The notes under the pieces are model-generated. The model was not told the DNA's origin. It made no database searches and was given only the letters and a program-made list of their open reading frames with translations. A DNA stretch of 64,000 nucleotides, from NCBI GenBank assembly GCA_023242925.1, contig CP096134.1:2127501-2191500 (forward strand), read 5' to 3'. Positions 51,873-61,245 of this stretch are shown one piece after another; the first letter of the stretch is position 1; every line of letters starts with the position of its first letter. The DNA is from Hyphomonadaceae bacterium JAD_PAG50586_4. Lineage in GTDB: Bacteria; Pseudomonadota; Alphaproteobacteria; Caulobacterales; Aquidulcibacteraceae. A program made the translations under genes and the position numbers.

Positions 51873-52715
51873 TCAGCGTTTCTCAGCCGCTTTCGCCTCA
51901 AGCCACAGCTTTTCCATATCCTGCAGCGGTTGGGGGCCGGTGCGGCCTTGTTCGGCGAGTTTGGCTTCGATGTATTGGAAGCGGCGGGTGAATTTGGAAT
52001 TGGCGCGGCGCAGGGCTTCTTCGGGATCGATTTTGAGTTTGCGGGCGAGGTTGGCCATGACGAAGAGGATGTCGCCCATCTCTTCGGCGATGTGCTCGGA
52101 ATCGCCGGAGGCACGCGCCTCCGTCAGCTCCGCCAATTCTTCTTCGAGCTTCTCCAACACCAGCTCAGGCGTCGGCCAATCGAAATTGATGCGCGCGGCG
52201 CGCTTGGTGAGCTTCTCGGCGCGCATGAGAGCGGGGAGGGCCATCGGCACGTCGTGCAGCAATGAAGGCGCGCCTTGAGCTGCGCGCTTCTCGGCTTTGA
52301 GCGTTTCCCACGCGACGGTTTGTTGGGCGGCGGTGCGACCATCGCCCGCTTCGGCGAACACGTGCGGATGGCGCTCGATCATTTTGTCGGCGAGCGCTTG
52401 GGCGACGTCAGCGAAATCGAACGCGCCTTGCTCTTCGGCCATGCGGGCGTGGAAGGCGACTTGGAACAGGAGGTCGCCCAGCTCTTCCTTGAGCGCAGGC
52501 ATATCGGCGCGCTCGATCGCGTCGGCGACCTCGTAGGCTTCCTCGATCGTGTAGGGCGCGATGGTCGTATAATTCTGCTCGATGTCCCACGGGCAGCCGC
52601 GCTGCGGATCGCGCAAGCGCGCCATCACGTCGAGCACGGCCTGGGTAGAGGAGGCGTTGCGCGCGTGCTGTTTCAAGGCATTTTCTTCTATCTTTTCAGC
52701 TGGTTGGGCTGACAT
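51873..52715 (-). CDS. mazG: nucleoside triphosphate pyrophosphohydrolase MazG
   Basis: 280 residues with two MazG repeats. The first has LRDPQRGCPWDIEQNYTTI and EEAYEVADAIE (EExxE metal site), the second EEMGDILFVMANLARKL. MazG splits abnormal or excess NTPs to NMPs and pyrophosphate. The two-domain form is the housekeeping type. Confidence 0.93.
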   Translation of the reverse strand: MSAQPAEKIEENALKQHARNASSTQAVLDVMARLRDPQRGCPWDIEQNYTTIAPYTIEEAYEVADAIERADMPALKEELGDLLFQVAFHARMAEEQGAFDFADVAQALADKMIERHPHVFAEAGDGRTAAQQTVAWETLKAEKRAAQGAPSLLHDVPMALPALMRAEKLTKRAARINFDWPTPELVLEKLEEELAELTEARASGDSEHIAEEMGDILFVMANLARKLKIDPEEALRRANSKFTRRFQYIEAKLAEQGRTGPQPLQDMEKLWLEAKAAEKR

Positions 52716-52772
52716 AGCTTTCTCGCATAAGATAGATTATGGGAAGTAATGGGTGGCTTTGGCGAGGCCGAC

Positions 52773-53591
52773 TCAAAGGACGAAATCAGCCTGCCAGCCA
52801 TCGTAGCCGGGTTCGACCCCTGCGGGCAGCTTTGCCTTCAGCGTCTGGTAGTCGAGGTCGATGTGCATGTTGGTGAGCACCGCATGCTTGGGCGCCAGGC
52901 GCGCGATCCATTCGAGGCTGCGCCCGACATGGGCGTGCGTCGGGTGCGGCGTCTCGCGCAGCGCATCGACGATCCAGAGATCGAGACCGGCCAATTCCTC
53001 GAATGTGCGTTCGGGCATGGCGACGACGTCGTTGGAATAGGCCACGGGGCCTGCGCGGAAGCCGAGCGAGACCGAGAAGCCGTGGTCCTGCTCCAGCGGC
53101 AGAATTTCGAGTTGGCCCCCTGGCCCGTCGATGACAATTGGGACCAGCGGCGCCATGTGGCCCGCGTCGCGCACGATGGCCGGATAGCCGCCCAGCGTTT
53201 CAAACGCGTAGCCGAAGCGGCGTAGGAATGTCTTGCGCGTTGGTTCGTCGATCCAGACGGGAATTTGCCGGCGCGCTTTGATGGCAAAGGCGCGGACGTC
53301 GTCGAAGCCGTTGGTTTGATCGGCGTGGTCGTGGCTGATAAGCACGGCGTCGAGGTGGGCCGGTTTTGCGTCGGCGAGCTGTGTGCGCAGATCTGGCGGC
53401 GTGTCGATCAGCACAGTGGTCGCCTCGCCCGCTTCGCCTGGCGCCCCGCTCCATTTTTGCAGCAAGAGCCCGCAGCGTGTGCGGCGGTTCTTCGGCTCGT
53501 TGGGATCGCACACGCCCCAATCGCCGGTGGCGCGCGGTACGCCGCCCGATGAACCGCAGCCGAGAATGGTGACGCGCAATGTGCCGCTCAA
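52773..53591 (-). CDS. metallo-beta-lactamase fold hydrolase, PhnP-like
   Basis: 272 residues. It starts LRVTILGCGSSGGVPRATG; the metal motif is ISHDHADQTNGFDDVRAF, and later ligands are AGHMAPL-type H, EQDHG and NMHIDLDY. Close relatives include PhnP (cyclic ribose phosphate phosphodiesterase) but no phosphonate genes are near. It overlaps tatD by four bases and is conserved next to tatD-holB in many alphaproteobacteria, where its substrate is not known. Confidence 0.85.
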   Translation of the reverse strand: MSGTLRVTILGCGSSGGVPRATGDWGVCDPNEPKNRRTRCGLLLQKWSGAPGEAGEATTVLIDTPPDLRTQLADAKPAHLDAVLISHDHADQTNGFDDVRAFAIKARRQIPVWIDEPTRKTFLRRFGYAFETLGGYPAIVRDAGHMAPLVPIVIDGPGGQLEILPLEQDHGFSVSLGFRAGPVAYSNDVVAMPERTFEELAGLDLWIVDALRETPHPTHAHVGRSLEWIARLAPKHAVLTNMHIDLDYQTLKAKLPAGVEPGYDGWQADFVL

Positions 53592-54379
53592 GTGGGCCTC
53601 ACGACATCTGGGAAGACGCGGAAGAAGTTCTCGGCGAGCAGGGCGCTCCCCTCCTCTGCTTCGAGCCCTCTCAATTTGAGTAGAGCAGCCTGCACGTCAG
53701 CCACGTGGTGCGGCTCGCAGCGTTGGCCGCGATGCGGCACGGGCGTCAGATATGGGCAATCGGTTTCAACGATGATGCGGTCGAGCGGCGTTTCCAACGC
53801 GATCGCGCGCACCTCGTTGGCGTTCTTGAACGTCATGATGCCGGAGAACGAGATGTAGGCGCCAAGCTTGATGGCGCGGCGCGCGAGTTCGGGACCAGAC
53901 GTATAGCAATGCATGAGAATGCGCAAAGCGCCCTTCCCCGCCTCCTCTTCCAGCAAATCCCCCATCGCCTCATCGGCTTCGCGGGTGTGGATGATGAGCG
54001 TTTTGCCGAGCGCGCGCGCCGCAGCGGCGTGGGCGCAAAACACCTGCACCTGATCTTCGAACGGGCTGAATTTGTAGTGCTGATCAAGGCCGGTTTCGCC
54101 GATGCCGACGATTTTGGGATGGCGGCCGTGTTCGATCAGCGTCTCGGCCGTGAGGTATGGATGATCCTTGGCGTAGTGCGGATGCGCGCCGACGCTGGCG
54201 TAAATGTCGGCGTGCGCTTCGGCGATGGCCAGGACTTGGGGGAAGTTCTCGATTTTATCGCAGATGGTGATCATGCGGGCCACACCCGCTTCACGCGCGC
54301 GCGCGATCACGGCTTCGCGGTCGTCCGCGTAAGCTTGGTGGTGCAAATTGACGTGGCTGTCGATCAGCATGGACTTCAT
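53588..54379 (-). CDS. tatD: TatD family metal-dependent hydrolase
   Basis: 263 residues, TIM-barrel amidohydrolase. Metal ligands: GIGETGLDQHY (Glu), IIHTREADE (His), MHCYTSGPELA (His) and IVETDCPYLTPVPHRG (Asp). The first motif, normally DSHCHLD with two histidine ligands, is DSHVNLHH here, so the second ligand is asparagine. TatD-type enzymes act as 3'-5' DNases or D-tyrosyl-tRNA-related hydrolases. It overlaps holB by four bases. Confidence 0.9.
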   Translation of the reverse strand: MKSMLIDSHVNLHHQAYADDREAVIARAREAGVARMITICDKIENFPQVLAIAEAHADIYASVGAHPHYAKDHPYLTAETLIEHGRHPKIVGIGETGLDQHYKFSPFEDQVQVFCAHAAAARALGKTLIIHTREADEAMGDLLEEEAGKGALRILMHCYTSGPELARRAIKLGAYISFSGIMTFKNANEVRAIALETPLDRIIVETDCPYLTPVPHRGQRCEPHHVADVQAALLKLRGLEAEEGSALLAENFFRVFPDVVRPT

Positions 54380-55362
54380 CTACGCGACGTCGCGGCGCGA
54401 TCAAGGATGCCCACCGCACGCGCGAGGGCGTGGCGCGGGTCCATGTCGAGACCTTCGGCTTCAAAGCGCAGCGTTTCCAATTGCGACCAGGCTTCGGCCC
54501 AGGGCTCGCCGCCCTCTTCGATTCCTTTTCCGTGCACCCAATCCTCGGCGATCTCGATGACAGAGACGAGACGTTCAAACGGCTCGCCGCCGAACTTTTC
54601 GTAGAGCTCGGGCAATGACGCGCCAATGCCGCCACGGCTCGCGGCCAGCAGTGCCGCGATCTCCTTGCCGCCTTGCGCCTTGAGCGCGATGGCGCGGCCT
54701 GGGCGGCCTTTGGCGAGTTGAAAGATCATTCCATCGGTGTCGGCGCCCGCCGCTTGCTTCATCTGCGCATCGTTCAATGTGCGCAGCGTAAGACGACGGC
54801 AGCGCGAGCGAATGGTAGGCAGGATGGCGCCGGGCGCGTGGCACACGAGCAGCAGCACCGAGCGCGCCGGCGGCTCTTCGAGCGTTTTCAGGATGGCGTT
54901 GGCGGCGTTGCGGTTGAGATCGTCCACGGCATCGATGATGGCGACACGCATGCCGCCTTCGGAGGGCGCCAGCGAGAAGAATTGGCCAAGCTCGCGCGCT
55001 TCATCGACGGTGATTTCGCGGCGCGGTTTGCCGCGATCGTTGAGGCCGCGACGCAGGATGAAAAGGTCTGGGTGCGACTGGGCGGCGACGCGACGGGCGA
55101 TCTGGTCTTCGCGATCAGTGTCGAACGGACGCGCGCCACTGTGCTGGGCGCCAAGGGCTGCACGCGCAAAACGATAGGCCAGCGTCGCTTTGCCGAGGCC
55201 CTTCGATCCGGTGAGCAGCCAGGCGTGATGCATGCGCCCGCCGCGTAAGCCTTCGGCTAGCGCTTGCTCTTGTGTGTCGTGGCCGATGTAAGAGAAAGTT
55301 TCGCGCGGGTGTGGCGCGTTGGGTTCTTTGTCGGTGTCGGGGGCGGATTTCTCTGCCTTCAT
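54376..55362 (-). CDS. holB: DNA polymerase III subunit delta' HolB
   Basis: 328 residues. AAA+ clamp-loader subunit: AWLLTGSKGLGKATLAYRFA is the P-loop, DDLNRNAANAILKTLEEPPAR the conserved Walker B / SRC-adjacent block, and TIRSRCRRLTL the SRC motif. It is part of the clamp loader with delta and tau. It overlaps tatD and tmk by four bases each. Confidence 0.92.
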   Translation of the reverse strand: MKAEKSAPDTDKEPNAPHPRETFSYIGHDTQEQALAEGLRGGRMHHAWLLTGSKGLGKATLAYRFARAALGAQHSGARPFDTDREDQIARRVAAQSHPDLFILRRGLNDRGKPRREITVDEARELGQFFSLAPSEGGMRVAIIDAVDDLNRNAANAILKTLEEPPARSVLLLVCHAPGAILPTIRSRCRRLTLRTLNDAQMKQAAGADTDGMIFQLAKGRPGRAIALKAQGGKEIAALLAASRGGIGASLPELYEKFGGEPFERLVSVIEIAEDWVHGKGIEEGGEPWAEAWSQLETLRFEAEGLDMDPRHALARAVGILDRAATSRR

Positions 55363-55979
55363 CCGAGCGCCTTAAGAAGACCGAGCGCGTCGGCGAGCAC
55401 ATCAGCGGCGCTTTGAGCGGCGTCGATGACGACGCAGCGATGCGGTTCGCGCTCGGCGATAGCGAGGAATTCGGCGCGCACGCGGGCATGGAAATCCGCG
55501 CCCTTTTTCTCAAAGCGATCTTCGCCCACGCTGGCGCCGCGTGAGCGGGCGACGCCAGCTCTTGGATCGAGATCGAGCACAAGCGTGAGATCAGGCGCTG
55601 GCGCTTGGATCATCTCGTTCAACGCGTCGAGCGTTGCCGCATTAAGACCGCCGGCGGCGACTTGGTAGGCGCGGGTTGAATCGTAATAGCGGTCGCAAAT
55701 CACCCAGGCGCCGCGGGCGAGCGCGGGTTGGATGGTTTGCGTGAGATGGTTCAGGCGCGCGGCCGCGAGCAGCAGCGCTTCTTCCAATGGGCTCCAGCGG
55801 TTGGCATCGCCTTGCACGAGCAGTGCGCGGATCGCGTCGGCGCCAGGTGCGCCGCCGGGTTCGCGGGTGAGGACGATTTCGACACGGGCGTTGAGTGCGC
55901 CTTGCAGTCCGCGCGCGAGCGTGGATTTGCCCGTGCCTTCGCCGCCTTCGAGGGTGATGAAACGGCCTTGCGCCATCAT
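55359..55979 (-). CDS. tmk: thymidylate kinase
   Basis: 206 residues. P-loop LEGGEGTGKSTLARGL, LTREPGGAPGADAIRALL and DRYYDSTRAYQ are the dTMP kinase signatures. It phosphorylates dTMP to dTDP. Two adjacent ATG codons (55979, 55976) are possible starts. It lies between holB and dacA, separated from the latter by four bases. Confidence 0.95.
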   Translation of the reverse strand: MMAQGRFITLEGGEGTGKSTLARGLQGALNARVEIVLTREPGGAPGADAIRALLVQGDANRWSPLEEALLLAAARLNHLTQTIQPALARGAWVICDRYYDSTRAYQVAAGGLNAATLDALNEMIQAPAPDLTLVLDLDPRAGVARSRGASVGEDRFEKKGADFHARVRAEFLAIAEREPHRCVVIDAAQSAADVLADALGLLKALG

Positions 55980-55983
55980 TGCA

Positions 55984-57138
55984 TCAACCGCCGAACAGGG
56001 TCAGGCGCAAGCCCTCCCAGGCGCGTGAGAACCAATTGGCCTTACCAATGCGGCGGCCAGCGGCAAGCGGAAATTCTTGGGTCTGGAAGTCTGGCCCTTC
56101 TACAACGAGGCGCGCCACCACTTGGCCTTCGGCGATCGGCGACTCGAGCGGGCCGTCATAAACGATCGTCGCGCTGAGCGCGCTTTGCACGCCACGTGGA
56201 CCGCCGATGATGATGTTGTTCTGCGCCACCAGCGGCACGGTACGGCGCGAGCCCAAACGCACTTGTGCTTGGCCCACCTCGTCGCCTTGCGCAGCGATTT
56301 GGGCCACCGAGAAATCGTTGAACGCAGCACTCATGATGCGCAGCGCTTCGCTGCGGCGTGCAGCCATCGTGTCGAGGCCGTTGAAGACGATGATGCGGCG
56401 TTGGCCGTCCACCAGTGCGGCGCCGACGAGGCCGTAGCCTGCGTCATCGGTGTGGCCGGTTTTTACGCCATCGGCGCCGGTGTATGCGCCAAGCAGCGGA
56501 TTGCGGTTTTGCTGAGTGCGGTTGTTGTAGGCGAACTCGCGCTCGGAATAGATGCGATAGAGATCAGGGTACGTGTTGATCAGATGGCGCGTCAGGCGCG
56601 CGAGATCGCTTGAACTGATGACGTGATCGGGATCAGGCAGACCTGTCACATTGCGGAAGCGGGCGCTGGCGAGGCCAAGTGCTTGGGCGCGTTCATTCAT
56701 CTGCGTGACGAAGGCTTGCTCGGAGCCGGCAATGCCTTCCGCGAGCACGATGCAGGCGTCGTTGGCTGACACGACGATCGCGCCGCGCAGCAGATCGCGA
56801 ACACTGACCTCGGAATTGAGCTCCAAGAACATATGCGAGCCGTCAGACATCGCGCCGTTGCGCCAGGCGTTCTCGCTGACGCGGAAGCGGGTATCGAGAT
56901 TGATCTCACCAGATTGGAGGCGTTCGGCCACCATCAGCACCGTCATCAGCTTCGACATCGACGCTGGCGGCATCGGCGTGTTGCAATCATCGCAATAGAG
57001 GAGCGCGCCGCTGGCGCCATCCATGATGGCGACATGCCGTGCGGGCGTGGTGAGGGTGCTCGTCTGCGCGTACGCAAAGGGCGCGGCCCCAGCCGCTACA
57101 AGCAAAGTCAGAGCGCCAAGTGCGCGTCGCAGCATCAT
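55984..57138 (-). CDS. dacA: D-alanyl-D-alanine carboxypeptidase (PBP5/6 type)
   Basis: 384 residues with a signal peptide (AAPFAYA-QT). Active-site motifs: Ser60 in PASMSKLMT (SxxK), VVSANDACIV (SxN) and DGVKTGHTDD (KTG). The C-terminal PBP5-like beta domain and a final amphipathic segment (WFSRAWEGLRLTLFG) suggest membrane association. It trims D-Ala from peptidoglycan pentapeptides. It follows rlpA, also a cell wall protein, on the same strand. Confidence 0.93.
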   Translation of the reverse strand: MMLRRALGALTLLVAAGAAPFAYAQTSTLTTPARHVAIMDGASGALLYCDDCNTPMPPASMSKLMTVLMVAERLQSGEINLDTRFRVSENAWRNGAMSDGSHMFLELNSEVSVRDLLRGAIVVSANDACIVLAEGIAGSEQAFVTQMNERAQALGLASARFRNVTGLPDPDHVISSSDLARLTRHLINTYPDLYRIYSEREFAYNNRTQQNRNPLLGAYTGADGVKTGHTDDAGYGLVGAALVDGQRRIIVFNGLDTMAARRSEALRIMSAAFNDFSVAQIAAQGDEVGQAQVRLGSRRTVPLVAQNNIIIGGPRGVQSALSATIVYDGPLESPIAEGQVVARLVVEGPDFQTQEFPLAAGRRIGKANWFSRAWEGLRLTLFGG

Positions 57139-57221
57139 GTTTCCGCCGAATCGTCCGCCCGCTTCTGGGCCTTAGATTGGATCAAACCGAGGCGGCGGGA
57201 TTGCGTCAATGAAGCGAGAGC

Positions 57222-58355
57222 TTAGCGCGCAGCGACGATGGTTTCGCCATAGCCGAGCGAGACCAGGGTGCGGCGGGCGGAATCCGCCTCTTCGCGGCTA
57301 TTCCAAGGGCCGACGCGGACCCGGAACAATTCACCGCCCGATGCCGTGTTGCGGACATCCACCACTACGGGACCCGCGGCGCTGACCGCGTCACGGACGC
57401 GATGCGCGTTGGCGAGGTCCGAAAAGGCGCCGACTTGGACGAAAAAATTGCCTTGCGCGGCCGCAGCGTGGGTCGCCAGAGCCGGGCGACGCACGAATTC
57501 TCCGACAGGCGCGCCGGCGAGGGCGTCATCCCCACTCCCCTGCTCTGGGGTGAGCGAGAGGGGACCGTCGTTTGCGGCGAGGGCGGTACGGGCAGGGGCC
57601 GGCGCAACGGGAGCGGGGCGCGCGCCCTGCCCTGCATCGACGCGGCGCGGCGCGGGGCCGAGATACCGCACATGGACGCGTGCCTGGCCGGCTTGCTCGA
57701 AGCCCAGCGCTTGGGCTGCACCCTGGGACATATCGATCAGGCGCTCGCCCACGAACGGTCCGCGATCATTCACACGCACGATGATCTCGCGGCCGTTTTC
57801 GAGATTGGTGACTTGGACGAGGCTGGGGATTGGCAGCGTCGGGTGCGCGGCGGTGAGTGCTGCTTGGTCGAAAGTCTCGCCGCTTGCGGTGCGCTGGCCT
57901 TGGAAATCGGCGCCGTACCAGGAGGCCGTGCCGGTTTGGGCGTAGCCTGGCTCAGGTGTGGGGACATACCAACGCCCGTTGGCTTCGTAGGGCGGGCCCA
58001 CCCGCTCTTGCTCCAGCCATTCGGGGCGCTGTGCCGGCGCGGTTGGCGCGGGCGCGCTTTGTGCGGGGGCGTCGTCTTCGTCGTCAGCTTCTTGGGCGAC
58101 GTTGATTTCGAGCGGGGCGCGTTGGGCGCGCGGGGTGTCGCCTTGCTCACGACGGATATCGATCGTCGCGCCAGAGCGGCGACGTTCAGAACCGTAGCCG
58201 TAAGAATTGTCGCCGCCGCCGACCAGCGATGCGGTTTGCACCGGCGCGGTTTGGCCGGCGAACGTGATCGGCGCGGGGTCGGCATGGGCGACACTTGCGG
58301 CGGCCATCGCGAACGCGAAACCGAGAGCAGCGCGACCGATCAAACTCGAGAACAT
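57222..58355 (-). CDS. rlpA: septal ring lytic transglycosylase RlpA
   Basis: 377 residues with a signal peptide (ASVAHA-DP). A low-complexity region (about 45-125) leads to the double-psi beta-barrel domain: QTGTASWYGADFQGQRTASG, VQVTNLENGREIIVRVNDRG. After another linker (SLTPEQGSGDDALAG) comes a C-terminal SPOR domain (FFVQVGAFSDLANAHRV, FRVRVGPWNSREEADSA). It cleaves denuded glycan at the septum. No lipobox cysteine is seen. The linker DNA near 57528-57570 has short GC palindromes. Confidence 0.92.
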   Translation of the reverse strand: MFSSLIGRAALGFAFAMAAASVAHADPAPITFAGQTAPVQTASLVGGGDNSYGYGSERRRSGATIDIRREQGDTPRAQRAPLEINVAQEADDEDDAPAQSAPAPTAPAQRPEWLEQERVGPPYEANGRWYVPTPEPGYAQTGTASWYGADFQGQRTASGETFDQAALTAAHPTLPIPSLVQVTNLENGREIIVRVNDRGPFVGERLIDMSQGAAQALGFEQAGQARVHVRYLGPAPRRVDAGQGARPAPVAPAPARTALAANDGPLSLTPEQGSGDDALAGAPVGEFVRRPALATHAAAAQGNFFVQVGAFSDLANAHRVRDAVSAAGPVVVDVRNTASGGELFRVRVGPWNSREEADSARRTLVSLGYGETIVAAR

Positions 58356-58446
58356 TGCGACCCCATGAAGAATGGAGGCCGCTTTTACGCGTGCGCCTGT
58401 TTAGGTCGCGTAAGGAGATATGCTTATTTGGCGTTAATTTGCAGCG

Positions 58447-59223
58447 TTAGCCAGCGATGCTGGTCAAAGGTTCTGCAACGTCGCCGTACCCCGCGTTTGG
58501 CGGCAACACGAGAAAAGGTTTGCCGTCACGTTGCTCGACTTGCGGCAGCACGGTGACAAGCTCGCGTGCGTCGGCGCGCTTGATGCAATCGGCGGCGCTC
58601 CGTGCTTCGGCCAGCAGACGCAAATTCATCAGCGTGGGAAAGATGATGGTGCGTTGGCCTTCGGCGGCCAAGCGCACGGCTTCGCTTGGCGCAATCCATT
58701 CGGCGTCCACAGTCTCGCGCCCGTCACACGCAGCGACCTGCTCAGGCGGCGCGTGCATCACGTAGAACCAGGTGTCGAAACGCTTCGGCATCATGGTCGG
58801 CGTGATCCAGCGCGCAAAGACCCAGAGGCTGTCGAGACGCAAGCGCACGCCGAGATCGCGCACGACATTGAGGAACGGCGTTTCACCACGGTCAACCGAG
58901 GCTCGAACATCCACCTCGCACACAGCTGCGAACGGTGTGCCGTCGCGATTGTCAGCGGCGAGGATACCGGCTTCTTCAAAGGATTCACGAATGGCGCCGA
59001 TGCGCAATGCGCGCTGTATGGGATCGAAATGCTCCCAGCCGACGACGTGATCGGCCCAAGCGGCATCGTCGTCGCTTTGATGGATTTTGCCGCCCGGAAA
59101 CACGAGCGCGCCGGACGCGAAATCGATCTGGTGGTGACGTTTCACCATCAGAACCTGAAATTCAGGCGCATCACGCAGCAACAGGATTGTCGCTGAGGGC
59201 TTTGGGTCTGCAGGCTCGGCCAT
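58447..59223 (-). CDS. Nudix hydrolase
   Basis: 258 residues. The Nudix box is FPGGKIHQSDDDAA...RIGAIRESFEEAGIL, with an insertion between the glycine part and REXXEE, as in the long NUDT7/19-like group that often acts on CoA. The longer C-terminal part (LWVFARWITPTMMPKRFDTWFYV) supports this group. Substrate unproven. Confidence 0.85.
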   Translation of the reverse strand: MAEPADPKPSATILLLRDAPEFQVLMVKRHHQIDFASGALVFPGGKIHQSDDDAAWADHVVGWEHFDPIQRALRIGAIRESFEEAGILAADNRDGTPFAAVCEVDVRASVDRGETPFLNVVRDLGVRLRLDSLWVFARWITPTMMPKRFDTWFYVMHAPPEQVAACDGRETVDAEWIAPSEAVRLAAEGQRTIIFPTLMNLRLLAEARSAADCIKRADARELVTVLPQVEQRDGKPFLVLPPNAGYGDVAEPLTSIAG

Positions 59224-59560
59224 TTGGGTCTCCGTTGGCCGCTAGCTGATAGGTAAACGCGGCAAGGCGCAACGTGACGCTGGCGGAAGGCGTGGTTTTC
59301 CCAAATTCCTGAAAGCGTTTTTGCTTCAATGGTTTGCTGAGCTTGGCCGCCTCTCTTCAGCGTTGATGCGTACACGCCACACGCCCGAGCGCGATCGCGA
59401 TCACGATAGAATAGGAGCCTTCGATCGGTGCGCGCGGTCGTTATCTCACCTTGCGCCTATCGTGAGCGCATGGCGTCAGGCATTTGGCCAGAGCTTCACC
59501 GCGCGTGTGCGTCGAGGATGACAGACCCGAGGAAGACGCGGCTTTTGCGTTTGCGCTGAG
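59224..59560. other. 337-bp region without a recognised gene
   Basis: Both strands were read. Short open frames exist, but none shows a recognised motif, a good ribosome binding site or a family match. Upstream promoter signals of the Nudix gene are expected at its left end. I see nothing else in it. Confidence 0.5.
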
Positions 59561-60180
59561 CTACTCAGTTGGTTCCGCGAACTCACGCAAAACTGTGCGC
59601 CAAGATTGCCCTGCTTGCACTTCCGCGGCCATGGCGTCGCCAAGAGGCGCTGAGACGATTTGCTGCAAATACCAGCCCTGCCTCTCGCTCATAGAAAGGC
59701 GCAGGTAGCGGTCCTCGCCGCCAACGTTGGCGCGCATGCGATGGATTCGATAGTGCGGCAAGCCTTCGGGTGAAGCGCGATCGGCGTCGCTCGGCGCGCC
59801 CTCCCAAGGCTGTGCCGCGACGCCGCCTCCCCGTTCAGCTGCGCAACCGCGCTGGCGAAGGCGACATCGAGCGTTGTTGGTTCGCGAAAGCGTACAGCGA
59901 TCCACGCCGACAATGATTGCTCGGTTGTCGTCGAGCATTGCGCGCCAGCGTTCATCGCATTCGCAGGGAAAACGTCAAACTCGAACGCGCCTGCGTCGGG
60001 TAACACGCAAATCATGCCGCTGGGCGTGTGGCGGATGGCCGAATATTCGGTTGTGCTCGCATCGACAAAATCGGGCGCGCCGCGCTGATCAATCAGCCGG
60101 ACGGCAACTTCGCTATGTTGATCAAGATCGGTCTTGGCGCACGCGGACAACAGCAACGCCATGGCGCAAAGCAAACGCAC
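59561..60180 (-). CDS. hypothetical lipoprotein, one frameshift
   Basis: The start at 60180 gives MRLLCAMALLLSACAKTDLD, a lipoprotein signal with lipobox LSAC. The frame changes near 59836, where G4 on the coding strand needs a fifth G; this turns VAQLNG into GGGVAAQPWEGAPSD and extends the protein to YLQQIVSAPLGDAMAAEVQA and a stop at 59561. Full length is about 206 residues. I do not recognise the family. It is divergent from the beta-barrel gene, with 240 bp between that probably hold both promoters. Confidence 0.6.
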
Positions 60181-60421
60181 AATTTACCCCTCGTTAACTA
60201 CAATAACGTTCGCCCTGCACGAGGCTGAGCCCACGTCACCATTCGTCAAGCCAGCGCAGATTGGGCTGCCTTTCTCCTCCAGCGCGAACCACGCACATCG
60301 CGCGCTCAATTTGGCGATCACGTTAACCCAACGTCGGCGTCTAGATCGCTTGGGTAGAGAATTACCGTGAAATCACACCGCGCGCGTGTTCCCTAGCTGA
60401 CATGTGTTCTGGGGGCTCTTC

Positions 60422-61216
60422 ATGGTTTTGCGCGCGCAGACAATCGCGCTTTCAATTGCTGCCACGCTCTGGGCGATGGCGGGCGCGGCGCAAGCGGAGA
60501 CCCGCCTCAGTTTTTCAACCGGGGTGGATTACTCAAGCGGAAAATATGGCGGTGAAGAAACGACCGAAATCATCGCCGTGCCTATTGGCGTACGACTTAC
60601 AATCGACGATTGGACATTTCGCGCCTCAACGGCCTACCTCCACGTCGATGGCCCCGCCGATGTCAGCGAAGATGGCGAAGCTGGAGATGGCGCGGGCGCG
60701 GCCCGTGTCAGCACCGACAAAGGGCTTGGCGACACCAACGTGTCCGTCGAGCGGGCTTTTCGACGTATTGGCGGCACAGGCGCTTATGCAGAAATATCAG
60801 CGCGCGCCCGATTGCCGACAGGTGACGAGGAACGTGGTCTAGGCGTCGGCACGGTCGATTATGCGCTCGTCGCGGAAGTCGGCGTCTCAACGCGCCGGGG
60901 TGGGGTCTATGTGAGCGCGGGGCAGCGTTGGCTTGGTCAGCGAGACGATGGGCCCGCGCGCCAAGACGGCCTCCAGGCAGGCGCTGGCGGCTGGGTCCCG
61001 ATCGGCGCGCGCACGCGCCTTGGCGCGTTCGCCAATTGGCGCGAGGCCTCGGTCGATGGAAATGAGGAACCCGCAAACGCAGGCGCATACGTATCTTACA
61101 GAATGAGCGAAAGGCTGCGCGTCACCTTGACGGCGAGCGGGGGACTTTCCGATGCAAGCCCCGATGCGATGGTGGGTGTGCGCTTCAATTGGCTGCCTGG
61201 CGCGCTCAACCAGTAA
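60422..61216 (+). CDS. probable outer-membrane beta-barrel protein
   Basis: 264 residues from the ATG at 60422; a GTG at 60404 is an alternative. The signal peptide ends MAGAAQA-ET. The mature part alternates polar and hydrophobic residues in strand-like segments (RLSFSTGVDYSSGKYGG, TFRASTAYLHVDG, GVYVSAGQRWLG, AGAYVSYRMSERLRVTLTAS) and ends VGVRFNWLPGALNQ. The pattern fits a small OM barrel; no specific family is recognised. It is convergent with the SCO/cytochrome gene, next to the copper oxidase. Confidence 0.6.
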   Translation: MVLRAQTIALSIAATLWAMAGAAQAETRLSFSTGVDYSSGKYGGEETTEIIAVPIGVRLTIDDWTFRASTAYLHVDGPADVSEDGEAGDGAGAARVSTDKGLGDTNVSVERAFRRIGGTGAYAEISARARLPTGDEERGLGVGTVDYALVAEVGVSTRRGGVYVSAGQRWLGQRDDGPARQDGLQAGAGGWVPIGARTRLGAFANWREASVDGNEEPANAGAYVSYRMSERLRVTLTASGGLSDASPDAMVGVRFNWLPGALNQ

Positions 61217-61245
61217 CGACACAAAGCGACCATGCTGCTTGTGCG

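Noticed and set aside
57528..57570. Repeat insertion in the rlpA linker
   Set aside because: Short GC-rich stems are present but I could not align them to the repeat seen in pdhB and after lipA.
59321..59521. 66-codon plus-strand ORF in the gap after the Nudix gene
   Set aside because: No ribosome binding site, no recognised motif, arginine-rich composition typical of chance frames in GC-rich DNA.
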